Origin: an uncultured Paracoccaceae bacterium
Lineage (GTDB): Bacteria; Pseudomonadota; Alphaproteobacteria; Rhodobacterales; Rhodobacteraceae
NCBI GenBank assembly: GCA_947492475.1
Contig: CANLNM010000004.1
Location: forward strand, 221,900 to 285,899
DNA: 64,000 nt
Direction: 5' to 3'
The first letter of the stretch is position 1. Each line of letters starts with the position of its first letter. Under the pieces are notes generated by a model. The model did no database searches. It had not been told where the DNA came from and saw only the letters and a list, made by a program, of their open reading frames with translations. The translations under genes and the position numbers were made by a program. Positions 35,089 through 43,970 of the stretch are shown piece by piece.

Positions 35089-36834
35089 ATGACCGATCAA
35101 AAGGGGCTCGGCCAAACTCCGATACTCGAAATCAAGAACCTGGTAACAGCGTTTGAAACACGCCACGGAACCTTTACCGCCGTTGATGACGTCTCGCTTT
35201 CTTTGGTGCCCGGCCAAACCCTGTGTTTGGTCGGCGAAAGCGGGTCCGGCAAAAGCGTGCTGTCACGATCCATCCTGCAATTGGTAGACAAGCCCGGACG
35301 CATCGTATCCGGCGAAATTCTGCTGCATGAAGCGCATCCCGACCCAGAGAACCCAAGCACGCAATCGCTTGATCTGGCCCAGTTGGATGCCCGATCTGGC
35401 ATCATCCGGAACATTCGTGGTCGCGATATCGGCATGATTTTCCAGGAACCAATGAGTTCTTTGTCACCCGTCCACACGATCGGTAGCCAAATTACCGAAA
35501 GCCTCACTTTGCATGAAGGTCTCAGCAAAAAAGAGGCGCGCGGCCGCGTGATCGAGATGTTGCGGCGGGTTGAAATCCCAAATCCAGAAAAGGCGATCGA
35601 TCAGTACCCGTTTGAGTTTTCTGGCGGGATGCGGCAACGGGCCATGATCGCTATGGCTCTGATCTGCAACCCTAAAATCCTAATTGCCGACGAACCAACG
35701 ACCGCGCTGGATGTCACAATTCAGGCCGAAATATTGGATCTTTTGCACGAATTGAAAGTGCAAAATGACATGGCAATCCTGTTCATCACCCATGACATGG
35801 GCGTGGTCGCAGAAATTGCCGATCACGTCGTGGTTATGCGCCACGGCAAAGTGGTCGAAAACGGAGACGTGCAAAACGTTTTCGAAAAGCCACAACATGA
35901 CTACACGAAATTGCTGCTTAAATCCGCGCGCGATTCCCAAACGGCGTCGCCAGATCGGATTGCCCAACGCAAAATCCGCCCCGTCGGGGACCCCATCCTA
36001 GAGGCACGCGGGCTGCGCAAAGAATACTACGGTAAAACCGGTTTTTTTGGCATGACTAAAACAACCTTGGTCGCTGTGAACGATGCCGATTTTACGCTGC
36101 ACGAGGGTGAAACACTTGGTGTTGTCGGGGAAAGCGGATCCGGCAAAACCACGCTTGCGCGATGCATTCAACGGGTACATCATTTTCAATCAGGTGAATT
36201 GATTTACACGGACAGAACCGGCCAAAAAACCGAAATTTCGAAGCTGAATGATGCTGAGTTGCAGCCCACATGGCGCGATATGCGAACCGTTTTTCAGGAT
36301 CCGTTTGCGTCACTCAATCCGCGTATGAATGTGTCACAGATAATCGGCGAAAGCCTGTTGCTGAATGGCATGACATCAAAGGCTGATCGTCGCAAACGCA
36401 TTCTGGAACTGTTGGACCTGGTGGGCCTGCCATCCTCAGCGCTTGATCGGTTTCCTCATGCGTTTTCAGGCGGGCAACGGCAACGGATCAGTATTGCGCG
36501 TGCCATCGCCCCCAATCCGCGGATCATTATCGCGGACGAGGCGACATCAGCGCTTGATGTCAGCATCCGAACCCAGATCATGGACCTGCTGCAAGATCTG
36601 CAAAAAGAGCTTAGCCTGAGCTATGTATTCATCAGTCACGATCTTGGGCTGGTGCGGTATTTTTGCGATCGGGTCTTGGTCATGTACAAAGGTGATATCG
36701 TCGAAGCTGGCGACGCCGAGCAGGTTTGCAGCATGCCAAAACATGACTACACCAAAGCGCTCTTGTCGGCGGTACCTATCACCCATCCAGAACAACGCGG
36801 GCATCGACAACGGGTGCGATACTCTCCCCAATGA
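35089..36834 (+). CDS. Dipeptide-type ABC ATPase, fused DppD-DppF
   Basis: A 581-residue protein with two complete ATPase domains. The first has Walker A GESGSGKS, signature FSGGMRQR and Walker B ILIADEPT. The second, from about residue 300, has GESGSGKTT, FSGGQRQR and IIIADEAT. This is the YejF/GsiA-type fusion of the two ATPases usually encoded separately. ATG 35089 lies nine bases after GAGG; the ATG at 35080 directly abuts that GAGG and is too close. The two oligopeptide C-terminal regions are short. Last gene of the operon, followed by a strong bidirectional terminator. Confidence 0.95.
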   Translation: MTDQKGLGQTPILEIKNLVTAFETRHGTFTAVDDVSLSLVPGQTLCLVGESGSGKSVLSRSILQLVDKPGRIVSGEILLHEAHPDPENPSTQSLDLAQLDARSGIIRNIRGRDIGMIFQEPMSSLSPVHTIGSQITESLTLHEGLSKKEARGRVIEMLRRVEIPNPEKAIDQYPFEFSGGMRQRAMIAMALICNPKILIADEPTTALDVTIQAEILDLLHELKVQNDMAILFITHDMGVVAEIADHVVVMRHGKVVENGDVQNVFEKPQHDYTKLLLKSARDSQTASPDRIAQRKIRPVGDPILEARGLRKEYYGKTGFFGMTKTTLVAVNDADFTLHEGETLGVVGESGSGKTTLARCIQRVHHFQSGELIYTDRTGQKTEISKLNDAELQPTWRDMRTVFQDPFASLNPRMNVSQIIGESLLLNGMTSKADRRKRILELLDLVGLPSSALDRFPHAFSGGQRQRISIARAIAPNPRIIIADEATSALDVSIRTQIMDLLQDLQKELSLSYVFISHDLGLVRYFCDRVLVMYKGDIVEAGDAEQVCSMPKHDYTKALLSAVPITHPEQRGHRQRVRYSPQ

Positions 36835-37021
36835 TCGAAAGGTTGAATTGGAGGCGTCGCAAACTGGGTTCGCATAAACCTTTGAATTGACAGGAACAGT
36901 GTCTCAGGGCGCCCTTTTCCCATACCGTCCTTTTGATCTATGGTCAGCGTTGCATCTGACCCTAAGCGCTGGCGCCTAGCAGATGAATGCGAAGTACCGG
37001 TTTCAAAGCTTTGATTGATGC

Positions 37022-37059
37022 AAATGGCACCAAAATCCGCGGGGTTCTTGGTGCCATTT
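37022..37059. terminator. Strong bidirectional terminator
   Basis: AAATGGCACCAA (37022-37033) and TTGGTGCCATTT (37048-37059) form a perfect 12-bp stem. The arms end in A and T runs, so it can act on both strands. It separates the convergent ABC ATPase and FAD oxidoreductase genes. Confidence 0.8.
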
Positions 37060-37062
37060 TGG

Positions 37063-38313
37063 TCAAATCACAGCCCGTTCGATTACCCGCTCTCCCTTGG
37101 CAAACCGCTCATACAGAAACGGGGATAGATCCATTTCCCGGAACTCACCGTAGATGATCTGTTCAGCGACACCGCGCCCTACGGATGGTCCCTGTTGCGA
37201 CCCATGACCGGATGACCCGTTGGTAAAGTGGAAATTCGAAACGTCGTCATGGGGTCCGATCACCACGTTGAAATCAAACGTGTTAAAGTCGTAATGCCCC
37301 ATCCAAAAATCGACAATCTCAACATCTTTGAACTGCGGAATGCGATTTGAAATGATCGGATATACCTTGTCCTGCCAGATTGTTTCTTCGGCGCTGAAAT
37401 CGTCCTGCGCAACGGTGGCATCGTCCCCCAATGGCGGGCAGCCAACCAGATAATCATCCCCAAACTGCCGGAAATGCACACCTGTAGGATCAATGGTCAA
37501 CGGCAGATCGCGGTCCAATTTCTGTTTGGCGCGAAAAATAAATGTGTAGCGACGTTTGGGTTGAATATCGAGCTTGAGCCCCGCCATATCCGCGACGATC
37601 CCAGCATAGGTGCCGGCCGCGTTCACGACGGCACCGGCCTTGATCACCTGACCGGATGCCAAGGTCACGCTAGTGACTTTATTGCCGTCGCGGCCAATCG
37701 CGTGCACTTCGTTTTCTACAAATTCGGCGCCTTTTTCGATCGACTTGCGCAGCAACCATTCAACCATCAACGGCGCGTTATAAAAACCCTCGTCCACCGT
37801 GTTCAGGCTACCTGCTTCGATGTCGGTCAGGTTATAAAATGGATAGGCTCTGGCAATGTCATCCGGTGCAACCATTTTGGTCCCCGCCCCGGCTGCTGCC
37901 TGAACGCTTTGATCCCGCTGCAACACCTCTGTCAGGTCAGGATTATCCGAAAGATACAGATACCCAAAGTTGCGGATTGTCAGCTCTGGTATGGCGGGAT
38001 CCCCACCCAAATTTTCGCGGAAATTGCGCACAAAATCGGCGGCATGCTGACCAATTTTTACGTTGATCGGATTTGCAAATTGCTGACGCATGCAATTGTT
38101 CGACGCCGCCGTTTGCGACTGCAGATAGGATTTATCCTTTTCTACGATCAGGATCTTGCCGCTGAAATCCGGGTTCGACGCCAAAAACCAAGCCGTGCAG
38201 GCCCCCATGGTTGCGCCGCCAATAATAACCACATCATAGGCGTCATGTTTGGGGATGCTATCAACGTTTGGCAGATCAATTTTGAACTGTTTGTCATGTG
38301 AAGTTGGTTTCAT
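37063..38313 (-). CDS. FAD-dependent oxidoreductase (DAO/glycine oxidase family)
   Basis: A 416-residue flavoprotein. The dinucleotide-binding motif VVIIGGATMGACTAWFLAS starts near residue 27. The second FAD contact is VVNAAGTYAG and the C-terminal FTNGSSGHGSQQGPSVGRG is the DAO-family flavin segment. The family oxidises secondary or primary amines such as sarcosine, glycine or D-amino acids. ATG 38313 follows GAGAGCA; the long upstream extension overlaps the SDR gene. It follows that SDR on the same strand after 28 bases. The clustering suggests that the nearby ABC system imports an amine or opine-like compound oxidised here; this is inference. Confidence 0.9.
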   Translation of the reverse strand: MKPTSHDKQFKIDLPNVDSIPKHDAYDVVIIGGATMGACTAWFLASNPDFSGKILIVEKDKSYLQSQTAASNNCMRQQFANPINVKIGQHAADFVRNFRENLGGDPAIPELTIRNFGYLYLSDNPDLTEVLQRDQSVQAAAGAGTKMVAPDDIARAYPFYNLTDIEAGSLNTVDEGFYNAPLMVEWLLRKSIEKGAEFVENEVHAIGRDGNKVTSVTLASGQVIKAGAVVNAAGTYAGIVADMAGLKLDIQPKRRYTFIFRAKQKLDRDLPLTIDPTGVHFRQFGDDYLVGCPPLGDDATVAQDDFSAEETIWQDKVYPIISNRIPQFKDVEIVDFWMGHYDFNTFDFNVVIGPHDDVSNFHFTNGSSGHGSQQGPSVGRGVAEQIIYGEFREMDLSPFLYERFAKGERVIERAVI

Positions 38314-38341
38314 GGTTTGCTCTCTTGTTAATGTAACCGGA

Positions 38342-39049
38342 TCAAACGGACCGGGTGATGCCGCCATCAACGCGGATGTTCTGACCGGTGATATATGCCC
38401 CGCCTTCAGAGGCGAGAAACGCGACCGTTCCGGCGATCTCGTCGTAAGACTTGCCATAGCGGCCCATCGGAATTCTTGCTTTGAAATCCGCATTTTCTGG
38501 CAGGCTATCAATAAAGCCGGGCTGCACGTTATTCATGCGCACATTGTCGGCGGCGTATGTGTCGGAGAACAATTTGCTGAACGCCGCCAACCCCGCGCGC
38601 ATCACTCCTGAGGTCGGAAATACCGGATCAGGTTCGAACGCGGCAAAGGTGGAAATATTAATGATCGTCCCAGATTTTTGGGACTGCATGATGGGGGTGA
38701 CCAACCGGGTCGGTCGCACAACATTCAACAAATAGACATCCAACCCAGTATGCCAATCATCATCTGTCAGCTCTAAAACAGGCGCGCGCGGGCCGTGCCC
38801 GGCTGAGTTGACCAAGACATCAATGCGCCCCCATTTTTCCATAGTTGCGTCCACCAAACGGGACAAATCGTCATTGGATTGATTTGACCCTGTTATGCCG
38901 ATCCCACCCAGTTCATTGGCCAGCGCTTCGCCCTTGCCCGACGACGACAAAATGGCAACCTTGAAGCCGTCGGCCGCCAAACGGCGCGCGCTGTCAGCTC
39001 CCATGCCACTTCCTCCTGCTGTGATGATCGCCACTTTGCCGTCAGCCAT
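38342..39049 (-). CDS. SDR-family oxidoreductase
   Basis: A 235-residue classical SDR. The cofactor motif TAGGSGMG is near residue 10, NSAGHGPRA replaces NNAG, and the active-site Ser sits in INISTFAAF. The expected Tyr-x-x-x-Lys is not evident: the region reads PTSGVMRAGLAAFSKLF, without a tyrosine before the lysine. The enzyme may therefore be catalytically altered. ATG 39049 follows GGAG by eight bases. First gene of a two-gene operon with the FAD oxidoreductase, divergent from a LysR gene. Confidence 0.88.
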   Translation of the reverse strand: MADGKVAIITAGGSGMGADSARRLAADGFKVAILSSSGKGEALANELGGIGITGSNQSNDDLSRLVDATMEKWGRIDVLVNSAGHGPRAPVLELTDDDWHTGLDVYLLNVVRPTRLVTPIMQSQKSGTIINISTFAAFEPDPVFPTSGVMRAGLAAFSKLFSDTYAADNVRMNNVQPGFIDSLPENADFKARIPMGRYGKSYDEIAGTVAFLASEGGAYITGQNIRVDGGITRSV

Positions 39050-39168
39050 TTTAATCTCCATCAATTCGAATGCGGTTTCTAACGGCACCATGAACTGTGG
39101 CTTGTACTTTGACTAATCAGATATTCTGCTTTATGAGTGTAGAAAAACTATAGGCTTGGATTTTTGCT

Positions 39169-40050
39169 ATGCGTGATCTTCCTCCGCTCAATTCTTTGAA
39201 AGCATTCGAAGCAGCTGCGCGGAACCTGAATTTCAGTCACGCCGCCCAAGAGTTAGGCGTCACACAGGGAGCTGTTGCGCAGCATGTGCGATCTCTGGAA
39301 TTACTGTTTGAAATCAAACTATTCAACCGTCATGCCCGCGGGTTAACCCTGACCGATGAAGGTCGCAAATATTTTCCGGCCATCCGGCGGGCCTTCGACA
39401 TGATATCCGAAGCAACAGGCGGATTGTCACCACAAGATACCGTTGTAACGATCAGTTCCACACCGTCATTCGCCACCAAGTGGCTAGTACCAAAACTAGG
39501 TTCTCTGGCGCGGGACCATCCCGAAATCAGGGTTCGTTTGGACGCGTCCAACTCGCTTGCCAACTTTCAGACGGATGGGGTCGACATCGCGATTCGACAA
39601 GGCAAGCCGCCATTTGGGCCAGGACTTGTTGCGACCCCATTATTTCCGGCCAGATTGGTTGCAGTCTGTAGTCCCGATCTCATTTCTGGGGCGGCGCCTA
39701 TTCATGGTCCTAGTGACCTGTTGGGGCATGTTTTGTTAGAGGATACGCACGGGCAATGGCCCATTTTTCTAGAAGCAGCATTGGGGGAACAAAACGTTTC
39801 CGGGCTTAGGACGATGACGTTCAGCCAAACCTCTTTGGCCATTGATGCCGCCATTGCACGTCAGGGGGTTGCGCTCTCAAATCGTGAGCTGGTCAAAGCC
39901 GATCTGCGGGCCGGGCTGTTGGTTCAACCCTTTGAATTTTCAATGACATCCGAAAATGGGTATTATGTTGTTGCCCCGCGCGCACCTAGAAAAGCGTCCG
40001 TAGTTGCAACTCTCAGCGCCTGGCTATTCGCGCAGGTTTCATCCGCGTAA
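39169..40050 (+). CDS. LysR-family transcriptional regulator (GcvA-like)
   Basis: A 293-residue LysR protein. The start LPPLNSLKAFEAAARNLNFSHAAQELGVTQGAV is characteristic of the GcvA/AmpR branch, followed by the helix-turn-helix and the two-lobe effector domain (STPSFATKWLVPKL near residue 95). It is divergent from the SDR/FAD-oxidoreductase operon across 119 bases, the standard layout for a LysR activator of that operon. Confidence 0.93.
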   Translation: MRDLPPLNSLKAFEAAARNLNFSHAAQELGVTQGAVAQHVRSLELLFEIKLFNRHARGLTLTDEGRKYFPAIRRAFDMISEATGGLSPQDTVVTISSTPSFATKWLVPKLGSLARDHPEIRVRLDASNSLANFQTDGVDIAIRQGKPPFGPGLVATPLFPARLVAVCSPDLISGAAPIHGPSDLLGHVLLEDTHGQWPIFLEAALGEQNVSGLRTMTFSQTSLAIDAAIARQGVALSNRELVKADLRAGLLVQPFEFSMTSENGYYVVAPRAPRKASVVATLSAWLFAQVSSA

Positions 40051-40070
40051 CAAGGTCGGGCAGCATAAAA

Positions 40071-40104
40071 AGCCGCCACAGGTGACCTGCGACGGCTTGG
40101 GTTT
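40071..40104. terminator. Bidirectional terminator
   Basis: AGCCGCCACAGG (40071-40082) pairs with CCTGCGACGGCT (40086-40097) with two mismatches around a TGA loop, flanked by AAAAA on the left and GTTTT on the right. It lies between the convergent LysR and RTX genes. Confidence 0.7.
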
Positions 40105-40120
40105 TCTCAGACGTTTCAGC

Positions 40121-41656
40121 TTAGAAAATGAAATCGCTTGCGGTGTAGTTGGCCAATGCGGTGCCTTCGATCAAAAGGTTCAGCCCGCCGCCATTAAACG
40201 ACACTTCGGTTGGGCCCGACTCGCTGGCCCCGGCCAAGAAGTCAGCAAGCGAATTGATCGTACTGTGACCGGAAAAATCAAACTGGTCCTGCCCCGCCGT
40301 AAAGTCGAGGATGTTTCCTGTGCTTGCGCCATCCACAAACACAAACACATCCGCGCCATTGCCACCGGTCATTTCCTGAAAGTTGGACACGCCTGTATTG
40401 GCGATCAAACGATCATTGCCATTGCCTCCAAACATCGTATCGATCCCGCCACCACCTGTGATGGTATCGTGGCCGTTGCCGCCGCTTAGCTGATCATTTC
40501 CGGTACCGCCATACAGATTATCCGAACCGCTACCGCCATCTAGCTGATCATTTCCGCTGCCACCAAACAGTTGATCCGAGCCACTGCCGCCATAGATAAA
40601 GTCGCCGCCTTCATCCCCAAACAGGGAATCGATGTTGCCCCCACCTTCGAGCGTGTCAGAACCAGTTCCCCCATAAATGAGGTCATTCCCCCCCTGACCG
40701 CCAAGAGTGTCATCCAAAGCACCGCCATAAATGTCGTCCGATCCGGCATTGCCTAAAATCGAGTCAGCACCGCTGCCGCCATAAATTGTATCAAGCCCGA
40801 GCCCACCATCAATGGTATCTGCCCCAAGGCCGCCATCAATCCGATCGAACCCGTTGCCACCCAGAATGGAATCGGTTCCATCGCCCCCCAAAATGCTGTC
40901 GGACCCGGCCACACCGTTGATGACGTCTGCCCCCGATCCACCTTGGATCGTGTCATTGCCACCACCGCCATTCAGACTGTCATCACCGGAGCCGCCAAAC
41001 AGTTCGTCAAACCCGGCGCCGCCATTCAACGTATCGTTATTCGCCCCACCATATAGATCATCCGCGTTGCCCTGACCGTTTAGCGTGTCATTGCCATCGC
41101 CTCCGTTCAGGATGTCATTGCCCGCGCCCGCATTAAAGACATCATCGCCGTCAGTGCCCGCGACCTGATCCACAGCAGAAACCGTGGTGCCGGGGATGTT
41201 CAGCAGCGGAATCGCGGCGCCTGATTCAAACCCGCTTCCTGCGGTTGGCGTAATGACGTCGTCGCCCACGGCACCTGCAAATGCGTTGAACTCTGCCAAC
41301 GACGCAAAGCTCGGAAGCGGATCGCCCCCCAATTGAAGATACCAGTTATTTTCATTTGTTTGATCAAACGCCCCCATCAGAAAACTGGTTCGCGGTGTCC
41401 CCGCATCATCCCAAGGGATTTCATAAATTTCCATGTCAAACGGGCCAGTTGGGGTAAAATCAACAACCGTGCCATTTAGCCGAATTTCCAAGGCATTGAT
41501 CACAAGGTTCGAAAACGGAAACCCTGAATCCCCGGCAAAGTCACCATTGTGAACATGTGACACTGTTGTCGTGCTGGCAGGAGTTACCAATTCAAATGTC
41601 GCTGGCGTGAAGCTGCTATTGGTCTGTAAAAAACCGGTCATTGTATATGTGGTCAA
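40121..41656 (-). CDS. RTX calcium-binding repeat protein, probable type I secreted
   Basis: A 511-residue acidic protein without a Sec signal. Residues 1 to about 165 form a non-repeat domain (TYTMTGFLQTNSS to GTTVSAVDQV) that I cannot assign to an enzyme. Residues about 170-430 hold more than twenty RTX nonapeptides of the GGxGxDxx type (GGDGNDTLNG, GGSGADVING), which fold as calcium beta-rolls. The last 60 residues (DQFDFSGHSTINSLADFL to YTASDFIF) resemble a C-terminal type I secretion signal. No type I secretion genes lie in the window. A surface or extracellular role such as adhesion is inferred. Confidence 0.92.
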   Translation of the reverse strand: MTTYTMTGFLQTNSSFTPATFELVTPASTTTVSHVHNGDFAGDSGFPFSNLVINALEIRLNGTVVDFTPTGPFDMEIYEIPWDDAGTPRTSFLMGAFDQTNENNWYLQLGGDPLPSFASLAEFNAFAGAVGDDVITPTAGSGFESGAAIPLLNIPGTTVSAVDQVAGTDGDDVFNAGAGNDILNGGDGNDTLNGQGNADDLYGGANNDTLNGGAGFDELFGGSGDDSLNGGGGNDTIQGGSGADVINGVAGSDSILGGDGTDSILGGNGFDRIDGGLGADTIDGGLGLDTIYGGSGADSILGNAGSDDIYGGALDDTLGGQGGNDLIYGGTGSDTLEGGGNIDSLFGDEGGDFIYGGSGSDQLFGGSGNDQLDGGSGSDNLYGGTGNDQLSGGNGHDTITGGGGIDTMFGGNGNDRLIANTGVSNFQEMTGGNGADVFVFVDGASTGNILDFTAGQDQFDFSGHSTINSLADFLAGASESGPTEVSFNGGGLNLLIEGTALANYTASDFIF

Positions 41657-41898
41657 TTGAAATACTCCGTCAGAATGAAACCTGAATTGATAAAACCTGT
41701 GGTGTTTGTTTACCTTTTCTAAACTTTTTCAAATTGTCCATCCTTCAATGCCTAATTCGTTAACCCCTAAAAATAAGCGATATGCGCTGGATTCCTGGCC
41801 GCGAAAGTGTCGATCGCCAATGTGTGCGTCGTTTGATCGGCGACAGTTTGGTTGACATGTCCACCAAATGCGGTGACTTTTCCAGCGAAAGGAACCCA

Positions 41899-42405
41899 AT
41901 GGACGATCCGTTTAACATTGATGTCGAATTGGGGTTTTTGTTTGCGCAATTGCACATAGCTTTAAACGCCCAAGCACGCAGTGTGATCGCACGCCACGGA
42001 GATTTAACCCTCGCTCAATGGCGCATCATTCGTCTGGTCGCATCCGGACAGTTCCAAGGATCCACCGGCATTCGCAAAGCAGCCTGCATCGACAAAAGCC
42101 AATTCAGTAAAACTGTGCATCTCCTTGAAAAAAATGGTTATTTGCTGGTGTCGGAACATTCAGACGACAAACGGCAATTCAATTTGGCGCTGACCCCAAA
42201 AGCGGAACGCGCCCATACCAAGCTGGTTCCTGATCTGAGCAAACGCAACGCCCATTTAATGAACGCCCTGCCGCCCGAGCAGCGCAAAACCATTGTTCAA
42301 ACCATAAAAACCCTGATCACAGCCGCGGACGTTTCTGATTTTTCATCACACTCTGCCCCACCAGACCAAGACAGCGAAATCCACCTGTCCTCAAAGGAAA
42401 CATGA
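41899..42405 (+). CDS. MarR-family transcriptional regulator
   Basis: A 168-residue winged-helix regulator: LTLAQWRIIRLVASG, the recognition region AACIDKSQFSKTVHLLEKNGYL and the wing SDDKRQFNLALTPKAE. ATG 41899 follows GAAAGGA; the frame open from 41782 lacks support upstream. Its stop overlaps the start of the FAD-linked dehydrogenase gene (ATGATG), so it is an operon partner and probable local regulator. The 242-base spacer to the RTX gene contains the promoters. Confidence 0.9.
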   Translation: MDDPFNIDVELGFLFAQLHIALNAQARSVIARHGDLTLAQWRIIRLVASGQFQGSTGIRKAACIDKSQFSKTVHLLEKNGYLLVSEHSDDKRQFNLALTPKAERAHTKLVPDLSKRNAHLMNALPPEQRKTIVQTIKTLITAADVSDFSSHSAPPDQDSEIHLSSKET

Positions 42406-43790
42406 TGCAAGTTCAATCCCGTGATGCCGTCATCAAAGCGTTAACAGACTTGCTTGGGGATCGTCTGTCGACGGGGTCTTCGGTTCTGGCGCTACATGCG
42501 TCCGACGAAGGATACCAAGCACCAGCCACCCCTGACGCGGTGGCGTTTCCCTTATGCACCCAAGACGTTTCCGACATCATAAAAATCTGCGCGGCGCATC
42601 ACTGCCCGGTCATTCCATTTGGCGTCGGCACATCCCTAGAAGGCCACGTTATCCCCTATTCCGGGGGCGTGACCATCGATATGAGCCGCATGAACACGAT
42701 CCTCAAAGTCAATGACAGCGATCTGAATGCGGTGGTGCAACCCGGCGTCACGAGAGAGCAGTTAAACACCGACCTGCGTGCATCTGGTCTGATGTTCAGT
42801 GTCGATCCCGGTGCAAATGCAACTTTGGGTGGCATGGCGGCCACGCGTGCCTCGGGCACCAATGCCGTGCGATATGGAACCATGGCGGAAAACGTGCTGG
42901 CCCTCGAAGTGGTGATGGCGGATGGCCGGATAATCCGCACAGGCAGCAAGGCGCGCAAATCGTCAGCCGGGTATGATTTAACGCATCTGTTTGTCGGCTC
43001 CGAAGGCACGCTTGGGATCATCACCGAACTGACCGTTCGACTATTTGGCCAGCCCGAAGCGATTTCATCAGCGACATGCGCGTTCGATACGGTCGCAGAT
43101 GCAGTGAATGCGGTCATTTTGGCCATTCAGTCCGGCCTGCCAGTGGCGCGGATCGAATTGCTGGACGCGACCCAGATGTCAGGTATGCAAAAGGCCTATC
43201 CTGAATTGGATTTCGCAGCTCAGCCGCAATTGTTTCTGGAATTTCACGGCACGGATTCCGGTGTGACTGAGCAAACAAAAACCTTTGCCGAAATTTCACA
43301 GGAATTTGGCGGCTCGGCCTTTAAATGGGCAACCAAGGCCGAAGAACGTAACGCTCTGTGGCGTGCGCGTCACGAAGCATTCTACGTCGGCAAAACCCTG
43401 CGCCCCGGCAGCACCGCCTTGGTGACAGATTGTTGCGTCCCTATTTCTGCACTGGCACCCTGCATCGAAAAAGCACAGGGATTGATCGCACAATCCGGGC
43501 TGATTTCACCCATCGTTGGCCATGTTGGCGACGGAAATTTCCACATGCTGATCCTTGTTGAACCCGGCAATCTTGATGAAATGAAACGCGCAGAAAACCT
43601 GGCCCATCAGGTCAATATGACTGCGTTGGAATTTGGGGGAACCGTGACGGGCGAACACGGTGTTGGTGTCGGCAAAAAGAAATACATGGCGGATCAACAC
43701 GGTGATGCCTTTGGGATCATGGGCGATATCAAACGGGCGATGGACCCCCTCAACATCATGAATCCCGGCAAAATCGTCGACACGAATTAG
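42402..43790 (+). CDS. FAD-binding D-lactate/glycolate dehydrogenase (GlcD/DLD family)
   Basis: A 462-residue protein with an N-terminal PCMH FAD-binding domain (VIPFGVGTSLEGHVIPY; PGANATLGGMAATRASGTNAVRYG; FVGSEGTLGIITELTVRL) and the C-terminal FAD-oxidase domain (GHVGDGNFHML; the iron- or substrate-binding EFGGTVTGEHGVGVGKKKYM; DPLNIMNPGKI). It oxidises a D-2-hydroxyacid, most simply D-lactate or glycolate, to the 2-keto acid. Lactate or glycolate would be a product of the FAH step of the sugar locus, though the genes are far apart. Coupled to the MarR gene upstream. Confidence 0.93.
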   Translation: MMQVQSRDAVIKALTDLLGDRLSTGSSVLALHASDEGYQAPATPDAVAFPLCTQDVSDIIKICAAHHCPVIPFGVGTSLEGHVIPYSGGVTIDMSRMNTILKVNDSDLNAVVQPGVTREQLNTDLRASGLMFSVDPGANATLGGMAATRASGTNAVRYGTMAENVLALEVVMADGRIIRTGSKARKSSAGYDLTHLFVGSEGTLGIITELTVRLFGQPEAISSATCAFDTVADAVNAVILAIQSGLPVARIELLDATQMSGMQKAYPELDFAAQPQLFLEFHGTDSGVTEQTKTFAEISQEFGGSAFKWATKAEERNALWRARHEAFYVGKTLRPGSTALVTDCCVPISALAPCIEKAQGLIAQSGLISPIVGHVGDGNFHMLILVEPGNLDEMKRAENLAHQVNMTALEFGGTVTGEHGVGVGKKKYMADQHGDAFGIMGDIKRAMDPLNIMNPGKIVDTN

Positions 43791-43909
43791 GCCATCGGCC
43801 CAGCGGATTTGACTGGTAATCATCGGTTCACGCGCCATGTCAGGCTCGGGATTGAAACGACGTAGGGCCCGGTTCAAATCGCAAAATTTCCGGGGCGGGA
43901 TAAAAAATC

Positions 43910-43940
43910 TGTCACACATTTGGATCGGCATGTGTCTAAC
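43910..43940 (+). promoter_or_regulatory. Candidate ECF-type promoter before the sigma factor gene
   Basis: TGTCACA (43910-43916), exactly 16 bases, then TGTCTAAC (43933-43940) lie about 31 bases before ATG 43971. From memory, the ECF41-type consensus is TGTCACA-N16-CGTC, so this is a near match, and ECF genes commonly drive their own promoter. It supports the 43971 start, because the earlier frame opening at 43920 would lie within the promoter. Confidence 0.5.
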
Positions 43941-43970
43941 TATGTAACGTCACCAAATGCGGACAAACAC

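Noticed and set aside
37474..38301. Long plus-strand open frame of 275 codons
   Set aside because: It lies wholly opposite the FAD oxidoreductase gene, whose FAD motifs are clear, and its own translation has no recognisable motif. It is a shadow frame.
40430..41130. Tandem repeats considered as CRISPR or DNA satellite
   Set aside because: They are codon-level RTX nonapeptides in an open frame; there are no identical repeats with unique spacers.
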